Positions 12,319 to 22,230 of a DNA stretch of 64,000 nucleotides are shown here, piece by piece; within the stretch, counting starts at the first letter, position 1; every line of letters starts with the position of its first letter. This stretch comes from Paroedura picta (lineage: Eukaryota > Chordata > Lepidosauria > Squamata > Gekkonidae): assembly GCF_049243985.1 (NCBI RefSeq), contig NC_135377.1:33061255-33125254 (forward strand), in the 5' to 3' direction. The notes beneath the pieces are model-generated. The model had not been told where the DNA came from and did no database searches. It saw nothing but the letters and a program-made list of their open reading frames with translations. The position numbers were made by a program, and so were the translations under genes.

Positions 12319-13604
12319 CACTCAATGTTACTGGAGGAATGCAATATTCCTGTCATTTCCAACTTTTAAATTATGGGAATTGTGCAGTAGGTAACATTCT
12401 GGCATTTATCTGTGGCTGTTTCTGTTCCTCCTACTTCTGCTTGTGATTAAAGGGAACCTGACCTTGCCATGTTATAGATTTAGCAATAGCTCTGTGAGGA
12501 GACACTTTCTGATTTACCCAGCTGTTTATTTCTGGCCCAGAGTTTCCCAATTATTCCAGCTGTCCTCCTCTTAGATGCTGAACATGCTCTGAATAAATGC
12601 TGCTTCACCTCACTGCTTTTTCAGTGTTAAAACATTGATCCATCCAAGTGATGCTGAGAAGTGACCAAGGACCAATTCATTGGGCTACATTTTGGCTTAA
12701 TTGCTTTGGAGCAGTTCACAGCCAGCTCTTTCCCGTTATAAAACAGGCCAAGAATACAAATGGACTCCAGAACTCCTGCGGGAGGCTTATTGGATGGATC
12801 CCTCAGAACTTCTCAATGACTGTAAGCTTCCTCGTGCAGATAAGATTGATATTAATGACTAAACGTTTCTAAAGACGTCTCACCTACTATGGACGTCTCC
12901 AACTATAGTAGGGCCTAAACCTTATGATATGAATGTCAAGGTAAGTTGTCTCAAATTACTCATTTGAGGAGTCAATCTTGCCAAAGTGAAGAAGTTAAAG
13001 TTTTGTCAGTTGGCCATTCCACTTAAATTCTTCCAGCGTTCAGAACCATTGGGGTCAAACCCACCTCCAATGAAATTATAAATCATTTCCAAAAGGGTCA
13101 CGCTGTGAATGGAAACAATGCACAGATATCCAGATCCATGCCTATTTCTGTGTCACTGAATGCGTCTGTTTATGGCAAGGAGAGGGACTAAAATTAGATA
13201 ACTTAATAAGATTTTTTTTCCTGTGTTAACCACATATTGTTATTCTGAGTCAGAGCTCTGGGAGAAGAGACTGTTTGACCTTCCCCATCCAGGATAGAAT
13301 TAATAAAATGCTCTCCTGCCATTGTGCTTTCAGTATAGAAGCCCTACAGTATATCGCTTGAGGAAAATTCTTCTGGGGGGGGGGAATGCTGTTCTCCAGT
13401 GATCCATTTGAATGGGCTACGTACAGGCAATGATTTCTGCAATGCTGCAGGAAATACTTTTTACAGAAATGCCACCAGAGCACTTTTGCTGATCACGATG
13501 ATACCACTTGGTAACTTTTACAAGCATGCTTGAGGAGAGAGGGGGGCTCAGTGCAGTGACCAAACATTTTCCTTAACTAACATTACTTGCCTTGTCTTTT
13601 ATAA
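12319..13604. other. Intergenic, no gene recognised
   Basis: Contains only short frames of up to about 77 codons with no recognisable domain and a G tract at 13375-13384. No repeat family is confidently identified. Confidence 0.4.
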
Positions 13605-13740
13605 CAGGGCTAGTCAACCTGTGGCCCTCCAGATGTTCATGGACTACAATTCCCATGAACTCCTGACAGCATTTGCTGGCAGGGGCTCATGGGAATTGTA
13701 GTCCATGAACATCTGGAGGACTATGGGTTGACTAGCCCTG
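13605..13740. mobile_element. hAT-type palindromic MITE with 8-bp target duplication
   Basis: A 136-bp element bounded by CAGGGCTAG and CTAGCCCTG. Its two halves are near-perfect inverted copies ('ccagatgttcatggactaca' against its complement). Flanks are TTTTATAA at 13597-13604 and TTTTATAG at 13741-13748, an 8-bp duplication with one mismatch, as expected for hAT transposition. The related element at 38165-38298 shares the core. Confidence 0.9.
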
Positions 13741-13748
13741 TTTTATAG

Positions 13749-14889
13749 GACATGAGAGGGTTGAAGCTGATGGGAACTTCACTCTGACTATCAGTTCTGG
13801 AGGGGGGCAGTGGCCAAGTTAAAAATGTGACCCCACCCATTCCACGTTCAACACCTGACAGCGTTATCTTTGGCAGACTTGAAAGGGTGGACCTCTGCTT
13901 AGGATTCATCTGTTGAAAGTCCCACTGAAGAAAAGTAGCATATCCCTAAAATGCTTTTGCTGAAAAATAGTTATCAGCCTTGTCCTGCCATTGTGGATTT
14001 AGGCCGGAATAACTCTGCATAGGCTTGCACAGTGACCTTGAGTCCCCGAAGTTTCATTTTAAATAAGAGAACATGACTGAAATGCACAGGCCATTGCTCT
14101 GTGAGATAGTCATCTATTAAAGAGCGATGTGACAAAAATTGCATATGCACACACGGACATGCAAGCAGCATTTACCTTAAACATTTTTTTAAAAATGGTG
14201 CTGAGAATGAGAGATGAACTATTATTCATGACTAGTCTGCTTTTCTTTTACAGAAGTGTTGCATGATGATTATGGATACACACACCCTGATATAAACTTT
14301 ATTTATTTGGACCCCATCTTATCTCTTAGCCAAGGGCAGTTTTCCTGTGTTTAAAATAAAACAAAACTGGCTGCCGGGGATGAATAGGGAAATGCCACCA
14401 ATCTATGTTAGTAGTTCTACTGTTGTTTCTGGAAGCTCCTCTCATCTTTCCTCACATAGCCCTACATCTTCGGGAGAGACCAGTACCAGGTGCACCAGGT
14501 ACTAGAAAGCAAGAATCCCGAGATAACCTTATTCTCACTCAAGAACTCTGTCCAGGATGCGGCTTTCTGTGTTATGATGCTGACAAAGAGGGTCCTGATT
14601 ACCAGGACTGCGAGCTGGGCTTTTTCGTTAGTGTTTGTTGTGTATTTAGTAGGACCTCTTTTAAGACTAGGTTCAGGACCGGGGTGCTGGGCGAAGTCAG
14701 TGCCTGACATACAAGTAATCATCCTACAGTCTCTCCTGAACAGGCCTTTGTAGCGTTTCTCATCTTTTTGTGAGAGTGAGTTCATAGTGAGTGCATAGTG
14801 AGGTGAGTTCAGAAGCTGACTCTCAGTGCCACAGTGCGGTGGTGGCAGCAACTGCCAAGGCAACATTATAAAAACAAAGAAACAAACTC
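13749..14889. other. Intergenic, no gene recognised
   Basis: Frames at 14405-14866 on both strands have no recognisable domain. The TTTATTTATTTGG at about 14300 may be an old LINE tail. Nothing firmer can be supported before GC content rises at about 14.9 kb. Confidence 0.4.
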
Positions 14890-16115
14890 AGCTCTCCAGT
14901 GGCCAATGGGAAGCCTTGCTGGGCAAAAGGCTCACCCACCTTTCCAGAACACTTGGCAGGTATGTGTGTGTGTGGGGGAGGTTCCAGGGGGTGCCATTGT
15001 GTCTGGGGCTGGCCTGGGCAGGGACTAGGGGCAAGAAGGGAGGGAGCCAGCCTCAGCCTCCCCAGGTGTGGATCAGGAGGAGGGGCAGGGGGCGCCTTCA
15101 GGGCTTCTCCAGCAGCAGCTCTTGCACAAAGCCTACAGCGGGGGCGGGGGGGGGGGGGCGATGAAAGCTGCGGGATCTTTGCTTCTCGGCCAAAGAAGGA
15201 CGAGGACGGCAGAGCGACCAAGGCGCCGGAGGACAGCTTTCTTTGCCGGGGGGGGGGTGCGGGCAGCGGCCGTCTGGAGGGTCTTGGGCACTGTCGCTCC
15301 GCGGAAGTCTCGGCGCAGCCCGGCTGGCCCTTGCGGTTTTCGGCCCCCGTTGTCCCTCCCGCCCCTCAAGTCAGGTCTACTCAGCGGGGCTTCCTCCCAG
15401 GACAGTGTGCTTAGCTTAGGAGGAACACCTGCAGTCGTCCTGGGGCACTTTCACACACACTCAAGCCCCGCATTTTTAAAATTCACGTCCAACGCCTTTT
15501 GCAACCGGATTTTGGGGTGCGGATGGCCAGATCCACTTGCAAACAGGCGCTGATGTGAATTGCAAGGGCGCGATGGGGAAGTGCCCTCAGAAGCCACGCC
15601 CTGGAGTGACGCACCTGCCCTTGGGAGCTGCCGACCCCCCCCCCCCCCTTGGCACCCGCTCGAGCTCTCCGCCTGGGGCCGGGGCTCCCGCTGGACGGCA
15701 GCTCCATCCATCGGCGCCTTGCTTCGTCGACGTGAGGCTTCCCTGGGCCTGCCCACATCCAGCCAGCCGGAAAGCTCCGCCGGCAGCGACCGGAGCGCTC
15801 CCGCTTATGGAGGCCGCCGGGCTCCCGAGCAGTGCTCCGGAGGGACAACTGGACGGCGTTGAACAGCAGGCCTGGCCGCTTGTCTGGCCCCAAGAACCGA
15901 GCGGCTGGGGGAACGGAACCACGCGCCCTTCCGCCTTGAGATCCAAAGGCAGTCTCGCCTCTCGGAAGGCAGCCGCGCGGGCAAGGCAGTGGGGAGAGCG
16001 GAGGGTGCTCTTCGGCCGGCCTCTTGGACGAGACACACAGCTGGGTGCCAGGGTGCAAGCTGCCCCAGCGCCTCGGCGCACCACGCGGTCCTTTAAGCAG
16101 ACAAACAGACTCAGA

Positions 16116-16250
16116 TATGATTCCAGCGGGTAGCCCTGTTGGTCTGAAGCAGCAGAACAAATGTTGTGTCCCTGGGCACCTTTAAGACCCGCACAGTTTT
16201 ATTCAAGGCATGGGCTTTCCTGTGCGCGCACACTTCCTCAGATTTGGGTC
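16116..16250 (-). repeat. Interspersed repeat inside the CpG island ('CTTAAAGGTGCC' family)
   Basis: Reverse-complemented it reads 'tctgaggaagtgtgcgcgca', '...cttgaataaaactgtgcggg', 'tcttaaaggtgcc', and ends 'cttcagaccaacagggctac'. This is the same layout as the foldback element at 41336-41510. CpG substitutions have accumulated, suggesting long residence in the island. Confidence 0.8.
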
Positions 16251-17006
16251 CCCCACCCTCTTGTCGCACCTTTGTATCCCGTTGAGAGCCTGCCTGAAAT
16301 GGGTCTTGATTGAATTGGAGCCGCAAGAAGGCGCTGGGCAGCCGCTTCCTTGGGGCAGGGGCCTTGCCTCTGGGATGCGTCGGAAGAGTGGGATGCCTCT
16401 CGACGGCAGGCCCGAGTCTGGAAGGGAATCTAGAGGCCCTCAAGCCCGAGCGCCTCATAAGGCCGGATCCACACTTATCCCTGAGCCCTTCCCGACAACT
16501 GCCCTGAAAGAGCGAGCGGGAGTCAAGGAGTCTGGGGCCGAGGAGCTTCCCACCTCGAGGGAAGCGGTTAGCAAAGTCTTTCCTGGCCGTGGCCTCTGCC
16601 CCACCCCGCCCCCCACCCCTGCCCGGCCGGCTGGAACAGCTGCTTGCGTAAAACAAGTGCGGGGACCCCTTGGTGCCCGCGTGTCCTTCCGACGGATGCT
16701 TCCCCACGGCCCCGAAAGCAAGCTGCGTGTGCAAGGCGGGACGGAGCGGGCGGCCAGCGCTGCCTCCCCAGCCTTTCCCGCGCTCAGGGGTTGAGGCCGG
16801 GCGAGGACGCCCGAGGACGCTCCTGGGCCACTGGCAGGCGGGCGCGCATCTCCGCTGGGACCCAGGCGGAAGGCCGGGGCCACCTTGACCTTCGGTAGTA
16901 AGAGGTGGCGCTTGCAGTCCCTCTCCCCCCCCTCCCCCGGACTTCATTCAAGGGATTTTGTCAATGGGAAGAGAGCCCCGCTGAGCTCCCCCGTCGCGGG
17001 TTTGGC

Positions 17007-17014
17007 TGACGTCA
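17007..17014 (+). promoter_or_regulatory. CRH: Cyclic-AMP response element TGACGTCA
   Basis: A perfect palindromic CRE, about 200 bp upstream of the TATA box, at the position of the functional CREB site of mammalian CRH promoters. Confidence 0.9.
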
Positions 17015-17208
17015 CTAACGAGGCGATAAATATCTGTTGATATAATTGGATGTGAGATTCTGGGTTGTGATCGCAGAAGGCTGCCCATTGCCTCGCCGAA
17101 GCGGCCCCCATGATTTATTCAGCAGTGGATCGGGGCACGCAAGCGAGCTGTCAAGGAAGCGTCAGCTTATTAGGCGAGGGCTGCGTGATTCCCGAAGAGG
17201 GTCTAACC

Positions 17209-17216
17209 TATAAAAA
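17209..17216 (+). promoter_or_regulatory. CRH: TATA box TATAAAAA
   Basis: A consensus TATA box. Transcription would start near 17240, giving a non-coding first exon of about 120 nt that ends at the donor AAG|GTAGGA at 17360/17361. Confidence 0.9.
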
Positions 17217-17360
17217 TCCCGCAGCCCAGCTCTGAGCAGCGAGCCGGCTGAGCACCAGGGCGGCAGGCGGCGGCGGCTCTCCGCGGCACCCATCCCGAGA
17301 GGAAGGGGGGAACCCGACACTGACCCCGCCGCCCGACTCGACTCCGCCGGCGTCCCGAAG

Positions 17361-17874
17361 GTAGGACACGAGCCGGGCGAGCCGCCCGCGGAGACCCCGC
17401 AAACTTCTCTTGCGCAGGCGGGGCCCGCCCGATCCTTCGCCCGCCTGCGTGGCCACAGCCCGGCAGCACCTCCTGCGCGCCTGGCCAGAGCGAGCAGAGT
17501 CCCCCGGGGAGCGGGGCGGCAGGGGCGGAGTTGGGGAGGCCGGGGAAGCCGCCCCAGGGCGCGGGCTTTGGCCTCCGGAAGCCCTTCGGTGCCTTCGGAC
17601 GCTCTGAGCAGCACTAGGCGTGTTGGGTCAAGGGCTCGCCGTGCACAGCGGCTCCTCCCAAGACGCCTCCTCGCGTGTTCTTCGCGCAAAGAGGAGCCGC
17701 GAACTCCCCCCCCCCTCCGCCCCCCGTGAACCCAGGAAGGCTTTGCTCGTCGGCAGGCCTCGCGGAGGGAGCGCCGACCGCGTTCAGGACCAAGGACAGC
17801 GAGGGGGTGGCCAGCGTGGGTCGCCCGTGCCTGACGCCCCGCCTCTTTCCCGCTCTTCTCTTTTGCCTTTCTAG
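17361..17874 (+). other. CRH: CRH intron 1 (5' UTR intron)
   Basis: A donor GTAGGA follows 'cgtcccgaag'. The acceptor is 'cttttgcctttctag' before 'acccggccgctgaaag'. At 514 bp it separates the non-coding exon 1 from the exon holding the whole CDS, as in other vertebrate CRH genes. Confidence 0.9.
17783..17803 (+). promoter_or_regulatory. CRH: Degenerate RE1/NRSE-like REST site in the CRH intron
   Basis: TTCAGGACC followed by AAGGACAGCGAG matches the classical 21-bp NRSE at 17 of 21 positions by my count. The right half-site GGACAG is intact; the left half has G for C (CAGGACC for CAGCACC). Mammalian CRH carries a REST/NRSF site in its intron (from memory), so the location fits. Binding in this species is untested. 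Confidence 0.55.
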
Positions 17875-17890
17875 ACCCGGCCGCTGAAAG

Positions 17891-18475
17891 ATGAAGGTCC
17901 AGCTGCTGGTCTCTACAGGGATCCTGCTGGTCGCCCTCTCGCCTGGCCATGAGTGCAGAGCCCTCAGCAAGAGCGTCCCGGCCGCCGACAGCGCCCCGCC
18001 GCAGCCAGGTCTCCTCCCCGCGCAAGCGCCACAGTCGCTGCCCGTCTTGCTCCGCATGGGAGAAGAGTACTTCTTGCGCTTGGGCAACCTGCGCCGGAAC
18101 CCCCCCGCCGCCGCCGCCGCCGCCGCTGCCCTCTTCTCTCCCGCCCCCTCGGGCCCCGGCAGCGGCGGCAGCGGGAACAGCCACCTGGCAGCGTCTGCGT
18201 CTTCCGGCAACTTTTTCCGAGCGGCCGTGCAACAGCTGCAGCACCTGCCGCACTCGCCGGAGCGCTCGCTAGAGGGCGCCGCCGAGCCCTGGGAAGGCGA
18301 AGACGACGGCGCCCCCCTGGCAGCCGCGGAGAGGGAAAAGCGCTCCGAAGAGCCGCCGATCTCCCTGGATCTGACTTTCCATCTCCTCCGAGAAGTCTTG
18401 GAAATGGCCCGGGCGGAGCAGCTGGCGCAGCAAGCTCACAGCAACAGGAAACTGATGGAGATCATCGGGAAATGA
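17891..18475 (+). CDS. CRH: Corticotropin-releasing hormone preprohormone
   Basis: A 194-residue secreted preprohormone. Residues 1 to about 24 form a signal peptide (MKVQLLVSTGILLVALSPGH, then ECRA). The propeptide carries the conserved block PVLLRMGEEYFLRLGNL at 51-67. A dibasic KR at 150-151 precedes the mature peptide (152-192), which begins SEEPPISLDLTFHLLREV and ends in MEII followed by GK, the amidation and cleavage signal. By eye the 41-residue hormone is identical to human/rat CRH. The whole CDS lies in exon 2, as in the family. The hormone is made in neurons, notably hypothalamic, and acts on CRHR1/CRHR2 to drive ACTH release. Regulation by CREB (CRE) and perhaps REST is suggested by the promoter and intron sites. 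An 8-alanine tract at 73-80 from GCC repeats lies in the fast-changing propeptide. The start is the first ATG after the acceptor and opens the signal peptide. Confidence 0.99.
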   Translation: MKVQLLVSTGILLVALSPGHECRALSKSVPAADSAPPQPGLLPAQAPQSLPVLLRMGEEYFLRLGNLRRNPPAAAAAAAALFSPAPSGPGSGGSGNSHLAASASSGNFFRAAVQQLQHLPHSPERSLEGAAEPWEGEDDGAPLAAAEREKRSEEPPISLDLTFHLLREVLEMARAEQLAQQAHSNRKLMEIIGK

Positions 18476-19040
18476 AGCGCGCGCTCCCCTCCGCCCCGCC
18501 CCGCCGAGGAGACCCTCCGCCCCGCCCGCCACTTCGACGGCACCCACCCCGCCCGCTCCCGGTAGCCCCCGCCCGCTCTTTTGGTTCGCCAGCTTTCCCC
18601 GGGCAGGCGGGGCCCGTCCGTCCGTGCGTGGGCCCGCGCCCCGACCCCCGGCCTTCTTCTTCTTCTTCCTCACTAGCATGCCCAGCCTTGTGCCCGAGTG
18701 TCGCTTGTCGCCGCCTGTCTCTCTCGCCTGTCCTTCGCCTCCCCGTGTCCAGACTGACGGAGCCTCGGCCGAGGGGCTCCCGCGGAGCCGCCGCTGCCAG
18801 CAGGCCAGCGAGGGAGCCTCGTCTGCCACCGGGGTGGCGCGCCGGGGAGGGGCGGGGAAGCGGGCTGGGGCATCTCTGTGTACGCGGCCGGGAAGAATCT
18901 TCCCTTCTTCTTTCCCCGTCTTTCTTCTTTGTAAACATGTCCACAAATAAACACATCTTTTCAGCGCTCGGTCAACTGGGTTGTGCAAGAGAATGTTTAA
19001 TATTTATATTTGTAATAAAAGCTGCAACGGAACGATGGCT
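18476..19040 (+). terminator. CRH: CRH 3' UTR and polyadenylation signals
   Basis: AATAAA occurs at 18946-18951 and again at 19014-19019 within 'tgtaataaaagctgc'. The second follows an AU-rich segment with AUUUA (about 19000), which may influence mRNA stability. Cleavage is expected around 18965-18975 and/or 19035-19040. Confidence 0.8.
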
Positions 19041-19150
19041 GCTTACCCTTTCCTTGCCTGCTGGTGGGCTGGAGACGCAGAAAGGGTCGGAGGAGCGGCA
19101 GGGCAGGGAGGAATGGGGCACCCCCCCCCGCCCCGACTTGAGCAGCCTGG

Positions 19151-19172
19151 GCTGGGCTGGGCTGGGCTGGAG
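19151..19172. repeat. (GGGCT)n short tandem repeat
   Basis: About four consecutive 'gggct' units just downstream of CRH. Confidence 0.85.
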
Positions 19173-20228
19173 AGGGGAAACTCCAAAGGAGGCTACCGAG
19201 GGACCCAGATTTATTCCATTAGGAAATCGAGTCCGGATCTTAGATTGAACGCCAGACGAGGGTACCTCTGACCAAGCACAGAGAGCATTTCGCCGCCACG
19301 GAGTTTAGGACCCTTCCAGGCATCCTGGGGAAAGGTCTCTCTGTGTGTTTGCGGGGTGGGCGCATTTCGCCACAACGGCCGCTTGGAAAGGTTTCAAAAG
19401 AGCTGTCTCAAAAAGAGCTGTGGCAGCCAGGCTTCCAGGAGCGCCTGTAGGGGCCGGACTAACCCGCAGTCAGCAACGTCTCCCCTCGACCCCCCCCCCG
19501 CCCGCAATTTTCTTTCCACTCCAAGAACCAAAGGCGGCGAAACTGCTTAAATTTGGAGCCACCCCTGAACTTTTAAAAATAATCCGACCTTGAAAATAAC
19601 TTTTCAACTTTGTTTTGATTCACAGAATCGAAAATCGGTTTCTTTTCACTGAAATCTTACGTGCAAAAAATTGAATGAGCGAGAGGGGGGAGGGGGGAGG
19701 GGGGTGCTTGGAGAGCGCGCTTTAACCGAGCGCGGAGGGATTGAGGAGACCGGCCTCGGCGGCGGCGGGAAGAAGAGGCGCTGCTTTCCCCTACAAGGCC
19801 GGGGGAGTGGGGGGGGGGATGGCTGAGCACGAACGGCCCCTCCGGCGTCTGGCAGGCCGAGCAGCCGGGGGAGGACGGCGGGACGGGGTGGGGGTCGACA
19901 GGCCCGCCCGAGGGCCGAGGCCGAAGGGGTCAGCGCCGGCCCTTTGGAGCCCCCCGGGAGCGCCGTAGGCAGAGCCGCTGGGCGGGGGAGGCGGGTCCCC
20001 CTGGGGGCTACTCCCTTTGGGTCCGCCGCCGCCGCCGCCGCCGCCTCCCGGGGTGAGGAAATGAGGAGAGCTTTCCCAGCGCTGCCTGAGCCGAGCCCTG
20101 GACCGACGCCGGCTGCCTGAGGGGCCTCTGTGCGGGGGCTTGGCTGGGAAAGGGCCGCAGGTGCCGGCAGGGAGCGTCCAGGGCCCAGTGGGGGTGGAGC
20201 CTGCATCTCCCAGAGCCTCCGCTGACAG

Positions 20229-20271
20229 CCCCGCCCCCGCCCCCGCCCCTGCCCCTGCCCCTGCCCCGCCC
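20229..20271. repeat. (CCCCGC/CCCCTG)n hexanucleotide repeat
   Basis: About seven six-base units, the first CCCCGC and the later CCCCTG. The Pro-Ala and Gly-Ala dipeptide frames over it are products of the repeat. Confidence 0.85.
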
Positions 20272-20574
20272 TGCATTTCCCCAGGGCCCGCTTTCCTCTC
20301 CTCTGCAGGGCAGGCTGTTCCTGTCAAATCCCCTCCTTGGTGGCCTTAGGAGTCCCATCCTCCTTTGCAGCCCATGTCCAACTACATGCTATCCTTGGCT
20401 GAGGCCAGGGCGCAGTACACCAAGGGGCCCCTCCACAGATAAGAGAACCAGATCAAGAACAACTTACATCTGCAATAACTGGCACCCCTCCCAGAGACTC
20501 TGGGGGCAGAGGGGAAGGGAGGAGGTAGGCTTCTTTATTTTCCTCCCCACCAGAATATGGAATTTGTTAGTTTT

Positions 20575-20692
20575 GAACTGTTTTATTCATGTGGGGTTTT
20601 ATCTTTTACTGTAACTCACCATGAGATGAGTTCGAGAACAGCAGATAAGAAATCAAATCAAATCATTATTGATAATAATAATAAACAGAATG
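20575..20692 (+). repeat. L2/CR1-type LINE 3' tail
   Basis: Reads 'tttactgtaactcaccatga...aacagcagataagaaatcaa' and ends in an AT-rich tail with 'aataataata', the degenerate form of the reptile LINE terminus. Confidence 0.5.
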
Positions 20693-20741
20693 TTTTGGGT
20701 GGTGTCAGAGACACCCATTCTCAGCTTTTATTCTCTTTGTA

Positions 20742-20985
20742 GTAGCTCACCCATGCTGTCCACATTGAAGTCTCATTCCCCTCTCCATCACTCACTGGCA
20801 AAAAGCCAATGGTTACCATCAACTCAGGACAAAAGGTGGAGCTTAATGGTTTCCCATTGCCTTCCTCTGCAGAGCAACCCTGGTGGTCCCCCTTCTGAAT
20901 ATTAACTACTTCTAACCCTGCTTAGTTTCTGAGCTCTCACAAGCTCTGGATGGCCTAGGCTATTCAGACAGCTGGAAATGAGTTA
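20742..20985 (-). repeat. 5S rRNA-derived SINE, degraded
   Basis: 'ggtttcccattgccttcctc', 'accctgcttagtttctgag' and 'ggatggcctaggctattcag' follow the body and 5S-like head of the family seen at 12105 and 49050, in the same orientation. It is more diverged than those copies. Confidence 0.65.
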
Positions 20986-21806
20986 ACCTGCCTACAGTCC
21001 AGGGCATAACCTTTTCGTTGTACTTACAGAGAAATCTGGTATAGTTTTTAAGTGTCTATACAAGCCCCAGCACACATACCGCTAAATAAGCAAACATCTT
21101 CTTCATTTTATATTGGGGTGGAGACAGGGGGAGGGAGAAGGAGGGAGATATCTTTAAAAGTGTAGTAAAATCATTAGGGCAATTGCTGTCTTTCATGAAC
21201 CGCTCATAGCATATCTAGTTCTGCAGTCAATTCTTTATAGTCCAACACAAAAGTTCTGAAAGGATGGGATCTCCTTACCTACAGAGAACATAGCACATCA
21301 GAAAGGGGGAGAGGCAGTGTGTTATAAATTTCGGTGCTTTGCTGGAATCACCTGGTTCTTCCTCCTGTTTTTTTCTCTCCTATTTGCTTTACTACAAATG
21401 CATTCCCTCCCCCCTCTCAAGAACCCTAGTCCGGACAGGATGTGAGGACACAAAACCCTGAGCTGGAATCTAGCAAATGACAAGCAAGAGTCATTCCCTA
21501 GAATCCAGGTTGCCTTCTACCCCCTTCGCAGCCTGTTCTAGCCCTCCCAATGACTGTGGCAAACAGATTCACAGAGCAGCCTAGGGAGGTCACTTTCCCA
21601 CCCACCAGATCCCATAAGCGGGCTTATCAAGTTTGGTCAGGTGATGATGAACCTTGTTGAACAACAAGAAGTCTCAGTTTTTATTAACAATAATGCCATT
21701 AGTGAGGAAACACCTAACAATGTTGCAAAAGCACATAAGAATATAAGGATTTCCAAGACATCTGTGAACATGTATATTCTGTGTCTAACACAATAACAAC
21801 AGAGTG

Positions 21807-21812
21807 TTTATT
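21807..21812 (-). terminator. TRIM55: Probable TRIM55 polyadenylation signal (AATAAA on minus)
   Basis: TTTATT on the + strand lies about 420 nt beyond the TRIM55 stop. A second one occurs at 21680-21685. The 3' UTR is therefore expected to run from 22230 to about 21790 or 21660. Which signal is used cannot be told from sequence. Confidence 0.6.
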
Positions 21813-22230
21813 CTCAACACATTTGCTTCATGAAAAGGGTTTTGTTTGCGCACGCTCAGGATCAGTTCATGTGAGAACTGGCGCTATCACAGGACATCTC
21901 AGTTGCATCCCAGAATGATCATTATCCATATAGCTTTGTTACATGAATTGTGAATTGGACTTTGTCGAGTCATAAAGTTACCTGATGTTTGTCATGACCT
22001 CAAAAGACAGAATAGACTTCACCCTCAACTGCTTCATTATTAGCTATCAGTTCAACATTTCCCCCTCCCCTTCTTGTTCCTTTCCCAAATTGTCTTGAAC
22101 TGTTGCAAAGAGTCCAGTGAGAGGGTTTTCAAACATAGTTCTTGGGATAAAATGTTATCCATCCCTGTTAATATATGATATCTCTTACAGCCTATGAATT
22201 CCTTCAGAATATATGCTGGTTTAAGAGCTA

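Larger units (their letters stand above)
17003..17238 (+). promoter_or_regulatory. CRH: CRH proximal promoter
   Basis: Contains a consensus cAMP response element at 17007-17014, an AT-rich block 'gataaatatctgttgatata' at about 17023-17042, 'atgatttatt' near 17110, 'gcgtcagcttattaggc' near 17160 and a TATA box at 17209. The order and much of the sequence match my recollection of the human CRH proximal promoter, where the CRE lies about 200 bp upstream of the TATA box, as here. The cAMP/PKA-CREB response is established for mammalian CRH; use in this species is inferred. Confidence 0.9.
14890..20340. promoter_or_regulatory. CpG island spanning the CRH gene
   Basis: About 5.4 kb of strongly GC- and CpG-rich sequence, in contrast with the AT-rich flanks. 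It holds the CRH promoter, both exons and the intron, and extends about 2 kb upstream and 1.3 kb downstream. Many long overlapping frames on both strands here reflect GC composition (few stop codons). Poly-C/G runs occur, for example at 15638-15648 and 17706-17715. Confidence 0.85.

Noticed and set aside
15483-16160. Long minus-strand frame (225 codons) and others at 15537-16133 and 16111-16947
   Set aside because: They overlap each other on both strands in the CpG island, are Arg/Gly/Pro/Ala-rich and show no domain. GC-rich DNA has few stop codons, so chance frames are long.
17162-19248. 363-codon minus frame (17162-18253) and 431-codon plus frame (17953-19248) over CRH
   Set aside because: Both overlap the real CRH coding exon in other frames and consist of low-complexity Arg/Pro/Ala/Gly sequence. 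They are shadows of CRH and its GC content.
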